Below the pieces are notes generated by a model. The model did not search any database. It was not told where the DNA came from and saw only the letters and a list, made by a program, of their open reading frames with translations. From an uncultured Rubrivivax sp. (lineage in GTDB: Bacteria; Pseudomonadota; Gammaproteobacteria; Burkholderiales; Burkholderiaceae_C): a DNA stretch of 21,599 nucleotides. Made by a program: the position numbers and the translations under genes. Where the stretch lies: contig CALJUI010000335.1 of NCBI GenBank assembly GCA_937975735.1, positions 1 to 21,599 on the forward strand. The letters are read 5' to 3'. Position 1 is the first letter of the stretch; every line of letters starts with the position of its first letter. Shown piece by piece: positions 14,211 through 21,599 of the stretch.

Positions 14211-14951
14211 ATGACGCCCCCGCCCCCGCTGACCGCCCTGCGCGACCTCGATGCTCAACTCGCCAGCGCCGGCTTCGCGGTGCTCGATGCCACGGCGTTC
14301 GCCGAACTGTCCGGCGTCGATGCGCCGACTTCGGCCCGCTGGTCGGCAGGCTGGGACGACCTGCCGCCCGACCGCTACCTGCTCGACGGCGGCCGATATC
14401 GGCGTCGTCGACACGGCTGCTTCGTGGTCACCGCCGACCGTGTCCAGCCCGTGCCGCATCGCGCGCATTGGCAGTCGCTCGACTACAACGCCCTGCACGG
14501 CGGCCTCGAGCGCTGGTTCGAGCCGCTGCCGAAGGCGCTCGTCGACGACCCGGCCTGGGCCGGCCTGCTGCGCGCGCTGGCGGCCCGCGCCGGCGCGCTG
14601 CGCGGCGCGCAGGACTGGTACGTCGAGGCGCATCCGTTCCGCATCGACACCACCGACGGCATCGGCCGGCCGACGCCCGAGGGCGCGCACCGCGACGGCG
14701 TCGACCTCGTCGCGGTGATCCTCGTCGCGCGCCTGAACATCAAGGGCGGCGAGACGCGCGTGTTCGACGTGCGCGGACCGCAGGGCATGCGCTTCACGCT
14801 CGACCAGCCCTGGAGCGCGCTGCTGCTCGACGACGAGCGCGTGATCCACGAGTCGACGCCGATCCAGCCGCTCGACCCGGCGCAGCCGGCGCACCGCGAC
14901 ACCCTGGTGCTGACCTTCCGGCGCGGCGGTTTCCAGGGCCCGACCGATTAG
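14211..14951 (+). CDS. 2-oxoglutarate/Fe(II)-dependent dioxygenase (2OG-Fe_Oxy_2 family)
   Basis: From ATG 14211 the protein is 246 residues. It has the iron-binding facial triad as GAHRDGVD (His160, Asp162) and RVIHESTP (His213), followed by an Arg (HRDTLVLTF, Arg229) positioned to hold 2-oxoglutarate. The general pattern (GFAVLDA near the start, PEGAHRDGVDLVAVILV, GGETRVFD) matches the family that includes the Bacillus L-isoleucine dioxygenase, whose members hydroxylate free amino acids. No signal peptide. ATG 14175 would add 12 residues and place the inverted repeat inside the gene; neither start has a good ribosome binding site. The stop is 10 bp before a PLP-dependent ammonia-lyase gene, which suggests that the hydroxylated amino acid is its substrate. 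Confidence 0.85.
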   Translation: MTPPPPLTALRDLDAQLASAGFAVLDATAFAELSGVDAPTSARWSAGWDDLPPDRYLLDGGRYRRRRHGCFVVTADRVQPVPHRAHWQSLDYNALHGGLERWFEPLPKALVDDPAWAGLLRALAARAGALRGAQDWYVEAHPFRIDTTDGIGRPTPEGAHRDGVDLVAVILVARLNIKGGETRVFDVRGPQGMRFTLDQPWSALLLDDERVIHESTPIQPLDPAQPAHRDTLVLTFRRGGFQGPTD

Positions 14952-14961
14952 CATCCGGCCG

Positions 14962-15969
14962 ATGAACACCACCCCGACCCTGGCGATCGACGCCGACGAC
15001 ATCGCCGCTGCCGCCGATCGCCTGGCCGGCGTCGCCCACCGCACGCCGGTGCTGAGCTCGCACACCGCCGATCAGCGTACCGGCGCGCAGGTCTTCTTCA
15101 AGTGCGAGAACCTGCAGCGCATGGGGGCGTTCAAGTTCCGCGGCGCCTACAACGCGCTGGCCCGCTTCTCGCCGGTGCAGCGGCGCGCCGGCGTGATCGC
15201 CTTCTCGTCGGGCAACCATGCGCAGGCGATCGCGCTGGCCGCGCGGCTGCTCGCGATGCCGTCGGTGATCGTGATGCCGAAGGACGCGCCGCCGGCCAAG
15301 CTCGCCGCGACGCGCGGCTACCAGCAGGGCGTGGCCGGCAGCGAGGTCGTGCTCTACGACCGCTACACCGAGGACCGCGAGGCGATCGGCGCGCGCCTGG
15401 CCGCCGAGCGCGGCATGACGCTGATCCCGCCCTACGACCACCCGGACGTGATGGCCGGGCAGGGCACGGCGGCCTGGGAACTGATCGAGCAGACCGCCGA
15501 CGGCGGCCCGCTCGATGCGCTGCTGGTCTGCGTCGGCGGCGGCGGCCTGATCTCCGGCTGCGCGGTCGCCGCCAGACACCTGAACCCCGGCATCGCGGTC
15601 TGGGGCGTCGAACCCGAGGCCGGCAACGACGTCCAGCGCAGCCTGGCGCGTGGCGAGATCGTGCACATCGACACCCCGGTGACGCTGGCCGACGGCGCGC
15701 AGACCCAGCACTGCGGGCAGCTGACCTTCCCGGTGATCCGCGCGCTGGTCGCCGGCATCGTGACCGCCACCGACGCCCAGCTGGTGTCGGCGATGCGCTT
15801 CTTCGCCGAGCGCATGAAGCTCGTCGTCGAACCCACCGGCGCGCTCGGCGCGGCGGCCCTGTTCGAGCGCGCCGCCGGCCTGCCCGACCTGCGTGGCCGG
15901 CGCGTCGGCGTCATCGTCAGCGGCGGCAACGTCGACCTGGCGCGCTACGCGTCGCTGATCGCCCCCTGA
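14962..15969 (+). CDS. PLP-dependent threonine/hydroxyaspartate ammonia-lyase family protein
   Basis: A 335-residue fold-type II PLP enzyme without the C-terminal ACT regulatory domain of biosynthetic threonine deaminase. The lysine that binds PLP is Lys58 in ENLQRMGAFKFRGAYNAL; SSGNHAQAIALAA binds the cofactor phosphate/substrate; CVGGGGLISGCAVAA is the glycine-rich phosphate loop; and VVEPTGALG and VIVSGGNVD complete the family pattern. The QRMGAFKFRGAYNAL form is shared by serine racemases and threo-3-hydroxyaspartate dehydratases as well as catabolic threonine dehydratases, so the exact substrate is open. The reaction is expected to be loss of water then ammonia from a beta-hydroxy amino acid. 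It follows the dioxygenase by 10 bp with no separate promoter seen and converges with the next gene (7 bp gap). Confidence 0.87.
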   Translation: MNTTPTLAIDADDIAAAADRLAGVAHRTPVLSSHTADQRTGAQVFFKCENLQRMGAFKFRGAYNALARFSPVQRRAGVIAFSSGNHAQAIALAARLLAMPSVIVMPKDAPPAKLAATRGYQQGVAGSEVVLYDRYTEDREAIGARLAAERGMTLIPPYDHPDVMAGQGTAAWELIEQTADGGPLDALLVCVGGGGLISGCAVAARHLNPGIAVWGVEPEAGNDVQRSLARGEIVHIDTPVTLADGAQTQHCGQLTFPVIRALVAGIVTATDAQLVSAMRFFAERMKLVVEPTGALGAAALFERAAGLPDLRGRRVGVIVSGGNVDLARYASLIAP

Positions 15970-15976
15970 CGCGGCT

Positions 15977-18775
15977 TCAGCGCGGCAGGCGCGCCAGCTC
16001 GAAGCCGGCCGCCACGTGCTCGAGGTACATCGTGATGGCCTTGCCGCGCGCGGCCTCGAAGGCCTCGCGCGCGGGCCCGGGCCGGCCCTGCGCCAAATGC
16101 ACCTGGCCGATGTAGAACCAGGCCTCGGCCAGCGTCAGTTCGCGTTCGTCGCCCTGCTGGCGGCGGTCGATCTGCGCCAGCACCTCGTCGATCGTGCGCA
16201 GTCCTGCGACCATCGCCAGCGCCGGACGCGGCCAGTCGCCGTCGGGCTGGCGCGAGGCCGCCTCGACCAGCGACGGCGGCAGCGGCTGGCCCTGGCGCAG
16301 CAGTGCAAAGCCCTGCCACAGCAGCATGTACAGACGGGCGGCATCGTCCTTCTGCTCGGTCGCGGCCTTGGCGAAGTCGGCCGCCGCCTGGTCCAGCCGG
16401 CCTTCGTAGAAGCGGGCGTGGCCGCGACGGTAGATCGGCTCGAACGGGTCGTCGGCGACGGCCAGCGCTGCCGAGTAGTCGGCAGCGGCCTTGGCGAAGG
16501 CCCCGTTGGCCCAGTGCAGGTTGCCGCGGCACAGCAAGGCGCGCGCGAAGCCCGGCGCGGCCTTGACGGCGTCCTGCGCGTCCTTCATGCCGGCGGCCGG
16601 ATCGCCGAGGTCGGAGGCCGATTCGGCCCGCGTGCACAGCACGCCGGCGAGATCCTCGCCGCCGAGCTTGCCGGCGTCGATGACCTTCGTGCTGCGTTCG
16701 ATCGTGGTCTTCAGGCGCTCGCGCATCTTGTCCTGCATCGACGTGCGGCCCAGGCCGAGCACGCCGGTGCTCTTGACCTCGCTCTTGGCCACCGCCATCG
16801 TGCCGCCGATGGTCTGGTCGAGCCGGCGCAGGTCGTCCATCAGCCGCGGCAGTTCGGCCGCCGGCAGTTCGCTGACCAGCGGCTGCAACGTGACGCTGTG
16901 GCGCATCACGTTGCCGCGGAAGCTGCGCGCCGACTCGAGCCGGAAGTGCGGCGTGTCGATCCGCCGCGTGCTCGGGTCGGCGACCACCGCCACGCTGTCC
17001 GGCCAGCGCATCTCGAGCTGGTAGCTCAGCGTTGCCGGCCAGGACGGCATGACCAGCGGGAAGCGGCGGGAGGCGACCTGCTCGGGGATCGCGAAGCTGC
17101 CCTGCAGGTTGGCCGGGAAGTAGCGGCCGACCCAGGCCTCGGGCGACTCCTGCACGAGCTTGGGGACCTGGAAGCGGGCGCGGATCGTGATGCGGTTGCC
17201 GAGCGGATCGTCGACGAACTCCGGCGCGCCGGCCAGGGTGATGCCGGGATAGCGGCGCTCGTAGTTGCCGAGCGCGAACTGTTCGCGGCGCGCGCCGTCC
17301 AGCGACGGCAGCGCCAGCCGCAGGTTCTCCGCGGCCAGCCCCACCCACAGGCTCTCGACCTCGAGCACGCCGGCGCCGCCGAAGGCCGGCAGGTGGAAGC
17401 GCTCGCTGAGCTGGTTGGCGAAGATCTGCCCGCGGTTCGGCGACGTGATCGTCACCAGCGCCGCCGAGCCCGGGTGCACCGGCAGCACCGCCGCGCCCTC
17501 GAGGTGCTGTCCCAGTGCCGCGAGCGCACCGGTCTGGCCGAGCCGTGTCGGGTCGATGTAGTGGTCGCGACCGCCCGCGTGCACGCGCACGATCACGTGG
17601 TCGAAGGCGGCCGGCGTGGGCAGCTGGCGCGCCGGTGCGCTGCGCGTCTGCAGCGATGCGAGCACCGGCTCCGCCGGCAATCCGAGCGCACGCAGCATCT
17701 GCACCAGCAGCAGCGACTTGTCCTTGCAGTCGCCGAAGCGCCGCTGCACCACCTCGGCCGGCAGCGCCGGCCGGTGCGAGCTCTCGCCCAGCACCACCGA
17801 GTAGTAGCGGATCTGCGACTGGACCCACTGCAGCGCCGCGGCGATCCGCTCTTCGTCGCTCGGCAGCGCCCGCAGGCGCTCGATCTCCGGCATCAGCTCG
17901 GCCGGCAGCGGCGCCTCGGCCGGGAACAGCGTCGCGGCCCAGTCGGCCACTTCGCGCCAGTCGCGGAACTCGCTGAACTGCAGCCAGCGGTAGGGCATCG
18001 CCGAGGCCGGCAGGTACGGCTCGGGCGTGACCCCGTCCATGTCGCGCTGCTCGAAGCGCAGCCGCTGCATCGCCCCGATCGCGTGCGCCTCGGGTGCCGG
18101 GCCGTCGCCGCCGAGGCCGCCGAGCCAGCGCCAGGCGATCGGCCGGTCGGCCGGGGCGATCAGCGTCACGCGGCGGATCGCGGTGAACTGCGCCTGATCC
18201 CAGCTGGCGGCGTTCATGAAGCGGCGGCCGAAGATCGGGTTGTCGCCCTCGAGCGTGTAGACCAGATGCAGGGTGTCCCCGATGCGCACGTCGGGCAGCA
18301 CCAGCGAGGCGGTGATCACGCCGCTGTAGACGCCCTGCTCGAGGCCGGTCTCGCGCTGCAGGAAGCGCACCGGCACCGTCGCGGTGTGGTCGATCGTCTG
18401 GTCGCCGCGCAGCAGCAGCACGCGGTGCAGCAGCAGGCGCTGGTACTGCGGGTTGAAGGCCATCGTCGCCTGGCCGATCTGCGCCAGCGTGCTCGCCTCG
18501 TTGGCCTGCTCGGCGCGGTTGACGAGGTAGGCCATCGACGTGCCCGCGTGCAGGTGGGAGTCGGCCAGCCGCACGACCAGCGGCCGGCGCGCGTGGCCGG
18601 GGTCGGGCGCCGGCACGGGCAGCAGTTCGGCCCAGTCGGGCACCGGTGCGCCGCGCACGAAGGCGCCGGGCGCGACTGCGATCTCCTTCAGCGGCGCCTG
18701 CTCGGCGGGCGCCTGCGCCAGCGCGGCGCAGCTGCACAGGGCCGCGATGAGCCCGAGCCCCTTCCAACGGAACAT
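15977..18775 (-). CDS. DUF3857 / transglutaminase-like / TPR exported protein
   Basis: A large 932-residue exported protein. The N-terminus (MFRWKGLGLIAALCSCAALAQ) is a signal peptide, cleaved after about residue 20. Then comes a DUF3857-type beta-rich domain (about 60-260), a transglutaminase-like domain with a complete Cys-His-Asp triad (FGDCKDK, Cys350; FDHVIV, His393; YIDPT, Asp408), a second beta-rich region, and C-terminal TPR-like helices (about 740-930, e.g. ALLCRGNLHWANGAFAKAAADY). Such proteins are periplasmic or outer-membrane-facing and may cut or form amide bonds; substrates are unknown. The ATG overlaps the DUF502 stop (TGATG), so the two are translated together. Confidence 0.88.
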   Translation of the reverse strand: MFRWKGLGLIAALCSCAALAQAPAEQAPLKEIAVAPGAFVRGAPVPDWAELLPVPAPDPGHARRPLVVRLADSHLHAGTSMAYLVNRAEQANEASTLAQIGQATMAFNPQYQRLLLHRVLLLRGDQTIDHTATVPVRFLQRETGLEQGVYSGVITASLVLPDVRIGDTLHLVYTLEGDNPIFGRRFMNAASWDQAQFTAIRRVTLIAPADRPIAWRWLGGLGGDGPAPEAHAIGAMQRLRFEQRDMDGVTPEPYLPASAMPYRWLQFSEFRDWREVADWAATLFPAEAPLPAELMPEIERLRALPSDEERIAAALQWVQSQIRYYSVVLGESSHRPALPAEVVQRRFGDCKDKSLLLVQMLRALGLPAEPVLASLQTRSAPARQLPTPAAFDHVIVRVHAGGRDHYIDPTRLGQTGALAALGQHLEGAAVLPVHPGSAALVTITSPNRGQIFANQLSERFHLPAFGGAGVLEVESLWVGLAAENLRLALPSLDGARREQFALGNYERRYPGITLAGAPEFVDDPLGNRITIRARFQVPKLVQESPEAWVGRYFPANLQGSFAIPEQVASRRFPLVMPSWPATLSYQLEMRWPDSVAVVADPSTRRIDTPHFRLESARSFRGNVMRHSVTLQPLVSELPAAELPRLMDDLRRLDQTIGGTMAVAKSEVKSTGVLGLGRTSMQDKMRERLKTTIERSTKVIDAGKLGGEDLAGVLCTRAESASDLGDPAAGMKDAQDAVKAAPGFARALLCRGNLHWANGAFAKAAADYSAALAVADDPFEPIYRRGHARFYEGRLDQAAADFAKAATEQKDDAARLYMLLWQGFALLRQGQPLPPSLVEAASRQPDGDWPRPALAMVAGLRTIDEVLAQIDRRQQGDERELTLAEAWFYIGQVHLAQGRPGPAREAFEAARGKAITMYLEHVAAGFELARLPR

Positions 18776-19467
18776 CACGTCGACTTCTCCACGGTGTCCG
18801 GGCGCGGGCCGCCCGGGTTCAGATGCTGCGTCGCGGTGATGCCCATCGACACGTAGATGCTCGTGAGCGCCTCGATGCCCACGTCCGCCGGCCGCACCCA
18901 GGCCTGCGGCAGGAACAGCAGGCCGCCGCCGACCGGCACCGGTGCGGTCGGTACGATCACGCCGACGTAGGGCCGGCCCTCGATCAGCACCGGTTCGGCG
19001 GTCGACTGCAGGCCGAGCACCGCGACATGGTCCTCGCCGTCGACCGGCGGCCCGCCGAAGTGGCACCAGACCGCGCGCATCGAGCGCATGCCGTCGGGCT
19101 CGCGCTGCGCGAACAGGCCGACGAGCTTCTGGGCCAGGTCGTAGACGCCGCGCACGACCGGGATGCGGCCGAGCACCGCGTCGACCACCCGCGCCAGGCC
19201 GCGCTGCAGGTTGGCCTCGATCAGCAGCCCGAGCAGGAAGATCGCGCCGGCCAGCGCGGCGATGCCGATCAGGTAGCCGATCACTTCCGAGCCGGTGACG
19301 CCGACGCCGACCGACGTGAAGACCCGGCCGGCGGCGCTGTCCGGGCCGACCCAGCGCAGCGTCAGCTCGGCCGCCCACCAGAAGATCGCGATCGTGGCGG
19401 CCAGCGGCAGAGCAGCGAGCAGGCCGGTCAGGAAGATGCGCAGCACGTGCGCGAGGGTCGAGGGCAT
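18775..19467 (-). CDS. DUF502 family inner-membrane protein
   Basis: A 230-residue protein with two transmembrane helices (about 8-32 and 62-85) and a conserved cytoplasmic or periplasmic domain containing RIPVVRGVYDLAQKLVGLF (101-119), VGVIVPTAPVPVGGGLLFLP (about 168-187) and a C-terminal SIYVSMGIT, all typical of DUF502. The family is widespread in proteobacteria and chloroplasts without an established biochemical function. Start ATG 19467; a possible -10 TATATT lies just upstream on this strand, in a 64-bp gap shared with the divergent carboxypeptidase gene. It overlaps the downstream DUF3857/transglutaminase gene by one base, so the pair probably acts in one envelope process. Confidence 0.88.
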   Translation of the reverse strand: MPSTLAHVLRIFLTGLLAALPLAATIAIFWWAAELTLRWVGPDSAAGRVFTSVGVGVTGSEVIGYLIGIAALAGAIFLLGLLIEANLQRGLARVVDAVLGRIPVVRGVYDLAQKLVGLFAQREPDGMRSMRAVWCHFGGPPVDGEDHVAVLGLQSTAEPVLIEGRPYVGVIVPTAPVPVGGGLLFLPQAWVRPADVGIEALTSIYVSMGITATQHLNPGGPRPDTVEKST

Positions 19468-19531
19468 GGCGGGAATATACGGGCCCTCGGCTGCGGTATC
19501 GTGCCGCGGTTCCCCCCGACCTGGAGTGCCG

Positions 19532-21040
19532 ATGGACCCGACCGCCGCCAAGCCCAGCGAACCCCGAGACGAGGCGGTCGCGCGCCGGCGTCGGCGCATC
19601 GAGCAGCTGCTGTCGGCGGCGCCCGGCGAACGCCTGGGCACCGTCACGCTGGCCGGCGGCCGCACGCTGGAGTACCTGGCGCAGGCGGCCTTCGTGCCGG
19701 TGCATGCCGACGGCGTCGACGCTGGCGAGCCGCAGGCCGCGGTGATGGTCACCAGCTACCAGCTCAAGGGCGCGAGCCCGGCGGCGCGGCCGGTGTGCTT
19801 CGCCTTCAACGGCGGGCCCGGCTCGGCGTCGATCTGGCTCCAACTCGGGGCACTCGGGCCACGCCGCGTGGTCGTGCCCGACGACGCCGCCGCGGCGCGA
19901 CCGCCGCACGCGCTGTCGGACAACCCGCACACCTGGCTCGAGCACTTCGACCTGATCTTCGTCGACCCGCCGCACACCGGCTGGTCGGTGGCGCTCGACG
20001 ACGTCCCGCGCAAGAAGATGCTGTCGGTCGACGGCGATGTCGCCGCGCTCGCCGAGGTGATCCGCGTCTGGCTGACGCGCCACCGTCGCTGGGGCTCGGC
20101 GCTGTACCTGGCCGGCGAGAGCTACGGCACGACGCGGGCGGCGGCGCTGGCCGACAAGCTCCAGTCCGGCGGCGTCGACGTCAGCGGCGTCGTGCTGGTG
20201 TCCTGCGCGATGGACCTGCAGACCCTGGTCTTCGCGCCGCGCAACGATCTGCCGCACGCGCTCTTCCTGCCAGCCTTCGCCAACACCGCGCAGTACCACG
20301 GCCTGCTGCGCGGCGCGGTGGCGAAGTCGCCGGAGGCCGCGCGCGCCGCCGCCGAGGCCTTCGTCGCCGACGACTACGTCTCCGCGCTCCACGCCGGCTC
20401 GCTGCTGGGCGAGGCGCGTCGCACCCGGCTCGCGCGCCGCATCGCCGAGCTGACCGGCCTGCCGCGCGCCCTGGTGGAGGAGAAGAACCTGCGCATCGAC
20501 GCCGAGACCTACTTCTTCGACGCGATGCGCGCGCAGGGCCGTATCGTCGGCCGGCTCGACTCGCGCGGCACCGCGCCGATGGCCGCCCGACGCACCCGCG
20601 AGTGGGAGTTCGACCCCGGCATCGAGGCCATCGCGCCCGCCTACACGATGGCCGCGCTGGACTTCTTCAGCGGCGAACTCGGCATCGGCCGCGAGGAGCG
20701 CTACGAGGTGCTGTCGCACGCGGTGCACAAGCAGTGGAACTGGAACCGCGGCGAGGACCGTGGCAACGGCTTCGCCTGCACCAGTCCCGACCTGGCGCGC
20801 GCGCTGCGCCGCAATCCGCACCTGAAGGTGCTGGTGGCCAGCGGCCGCTACGACCTCGGCACGCCCTACAGCGCGAGCGACTGGTCGCTGGCGCAGCTCG
20901 ACGCGCCGGCCGAGGTGCTGGCGCGCATCACGCACCGCTACTACGACGCCGGCCACATGATGTACACGCGCCAGGCCGACCTGGTGCAGATGAAGGCCGA
21001 CCTCGCGGCGTGGCTGCAGGGCGGGGGTGCCGCGCCGTGA
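19532..21040 (+). CDS. S10-family serine carboxypeptidase, apparently cytoplasmic
   Basis: A 502-residue alpha/beta-hydrolase of the serine carboxypeptidase family. Catalytic elements: oxyanion region FNGGPGSAS (92-100), nucleophile elbow GESYG (Ser197), probable acid Asp441 in SGRYDLGTP, and His475 in AGHMMY. The full family signature and length are intact. Unlike most S10 enzymes, there is no signal peptide: residues 1-40 are polar, with RRRRR at 18-22. The start is well supported by GGAG at 19523-19526, five bases before ATG 19532; the longer open frame upstream is antisense to DUF502. It is divergent from the DUF502 gene and overlaps the phosphofructokinase start (GTGA). It should release C-terminal residues from peptides, but the physiological substrate is unknown. 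Confidence 0.87.
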   Translation: MDPTAAKPSEPRDEAVARRRRRIEQLLSAAPGERLGTVTLAGGRTLEYLAQAAFVPVHADGVDAGEPQAAVMVTSYQLKGASPAARPVCFAFNGGPGSASIWLQLGALGPRRVVVPDDAAAARPPHALSDNPHTWLEHFDLIFVDPPHTGWSVALDDVPRKKMLSVDGDVAALAEVIRVWLTRHRRWGSALYLAGESYGTTRAAALADKLQSGGVDVSGVVLVSCAMDLQTLVFAPRNDLPHALFLPAFANTAQYHGLLRGAVAKSPEAARAAAEAFVADDYVSALHAGSLLGEARRTRLARRIAELTGLPRALVEEKNLRIDAETYFFDAMRAQGRIVGRLDSRGTAPMAARRTREWEFDPGIEAIAPAYTMAALDFFSGELGIGREERYEVLSHAVHKQWNWNRGEDRGNGFACTSPDLARALRRNPHLKVLVASGRYDLGTPYSASDWSLAQLDAPAEVLARITHRYYDAGHMMYTRQADLVQMKADLAAWLQGGGAAP

Positions 21041-21599
21041 CGAGCGCCCGGCACGTCGGCATCCTGACCGGCGGCGGCGACTGCCCGGGACTGAACGCCG
21101 TCATCCGCGCCGTCACGCTGCCGCTGCTGGCCGACGGCAGGCGCGTCACGGGCATCGAGCGCGGATTCCTCGGCCTGGTCGACCGGCTCGTGCGCCCGCT
21201 CGACCACGCGGCCGTCGCCGGCATCCTGGCCGAAGGCGGCACGATCCTCGGCACGCACAACCGCTGTGACCCGTTCCATTACTTCGGCGCCGGCGGCGCC
21301 GACGTTTCCGCCGACGCGATGGCCTATGTGCGCGAGCTCGGGCTCGACGCGCTGGTGGCGATCGGCGGCGACGGCACGATGGACATCGCCCATCGCTTCA
21401 CGCAGCTCGGGTTGCCGGTGGTCGGCGTGCCGAAGACGATCGACAACGACCTGTTCCATACCGATCGCACCTTCGGCTTCGACAGCGCGGTGGCCGTCGT
21501 TGCCGACGCGCTCGACCGCCTCGCCACCACCGCGCGCAGCCACGGCCGCGTGATGATCGCCGAGACGATGGGCCGCTACGCCGGCTGGATCGCGCTCGA
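21037..21599 (+). CDS. 6-phosphofructokinase (3' end outside window)
   Basis: A GTG start at 21037 overlaps the carboxypeptidase stop (GTGA), with a G-rich site GCGGGGG just upstream. The first 187 codons are present and open to the window edge. Motifs: LTGGGDCPGLNAVIR (10-24), GGTILGT (67-73), AIGGDGT (108-114), VPKTIDNDL (131-139, catalytic Asp136) and ETMGRYAGWIAL (176-187). This covers the nucleotide/phosphate site and most of the catalytic site of PFK. The residue that distinguishes phosphate donors is Gly113 (as in ATP enzymes), whereas Lys133 replaces the Gly of E. coli PfkA, as in PPi-dependent and mixed-substrate clade enzymes. The donor is therefore not decided, though Gly113 favours ATP. 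It performs fructose-6-phosphate phosphorylation in glycolysis. Confidence 0.92.
   Translation, partial: MTSARHVGILTGGGDCPGLNAVIRAVTLPLLADGRRVTGIERGFLGLVDRLVRPLDHAAVAGILAEGGTILGTHNRCDPFHYFGAGGADVSADAMAYVRELGLDALVAIGGDGTMDIAHRFTQLGLPVVGVPKTIDNDLFHTDRTFGFDSAVAVVADALDRLATTARSHGRVMIAETMGRYAGWIAL

Noticed and set aside
13878..15065. 395-codon minus-strand open frame
   Set aside because: Only its last 73 codons (14099-13878) have a plausible start and protein-like sequence. The rest is antisense to the dioxygenase and the beginning of the ammonia-lyase.
16016..18856. A 946-codon open frame on the plus strand
   Set aside because: Antisense to the DUF3857/transglutaminase gene, which has a signal peptide, a catalytic triad and coupled start. 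The plus-strand translation shows no domain and is dominated by Arg, Ala, Gln and His.
18776..20956. Minus-strand open frame running upstream of the DUF3857/transglutaminase start
   Set aside because: It overlaps the DUF502 gene in another frame and the carboxypeptidase gene antisense. The real start at 18775 begins with a signal peptide and overlaps the DUF502 stop.

Overview
The window is a GC-rich chromosomal segment, most likely from an environmental betaproteobacterium of the order Burkholderiales. This is inferred from the composition, the tolB-pal-cpoB and msbA neighbourhoods, and a PEP-CTERM protein. No phage, transposase, integrase or CRISPR signature was seen. Gene density is high: neighbouring genes often overlap by 1-4 bp, and no gap between genes exceeds about 150 bp.

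Layout. 1-1059: end of a VWA-domain protein (+). 3941-1070: leftward operon msbA, an AhpD-like CxxC peroxidase-family protein, and a membrane coiled-coil protein. 4092-6792: tolB-pal-cpoB, the outer-membrane/cell-division constriction module, divergent from msbA and not preceded by tolQRA. 6878-7656: a PEP-CTERM surface protein behind a strong -24/-12 (sigma-54) promoter match and ahead of a clear intrinsic terminator. 7723-9611: a YeeE/YedE sulfur transporter overlapping tcdA. 9629-9811: two tandem tRNA-Lys genes (UUU, CUU).

9847-13870: a vanillate catabolic locus. vanR (GntR/FCD repressor) is divergent from vanA (Rieske oxygenase) and vanB (reductase). These are followed by a core-only MetE-like methyltransferase and a 66-residue membrane protein. 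The vanR-vanA gap holds one perfect and one 11/12 copy of the palindrome ATTGGATCCAAT, the known Caulobacter VanR operator. The two promoters are interleaved and the perfect operator lies in both.

13878-15969: a small hypothetical (-), then a 2-oxoglutarate/Fe(II) dioxygenase and a PLP-dependent beta-hydroxy-amino-acid ammonia-lyase, a plausible hydroxylate-then-deaminate pair. 19467-15977: a DUF502 membrane protein translationally coupled to a large periplasmic DUF3857/transglutaminase/TPR protein. 19532-21599: an S10-family serine carboxypeptidase without a signal peptide, overlapping the start of a 6-phosphofructokinase that runs off the window.

Best leads: the VanR operator/promoter architecture and the MetE-like gene attached to vanAB; the sigma-54 promoter of the PEP-CTERM gene; the dioxygenase/ammonia-lyase pair; and the YeeE-TcdA coupling.
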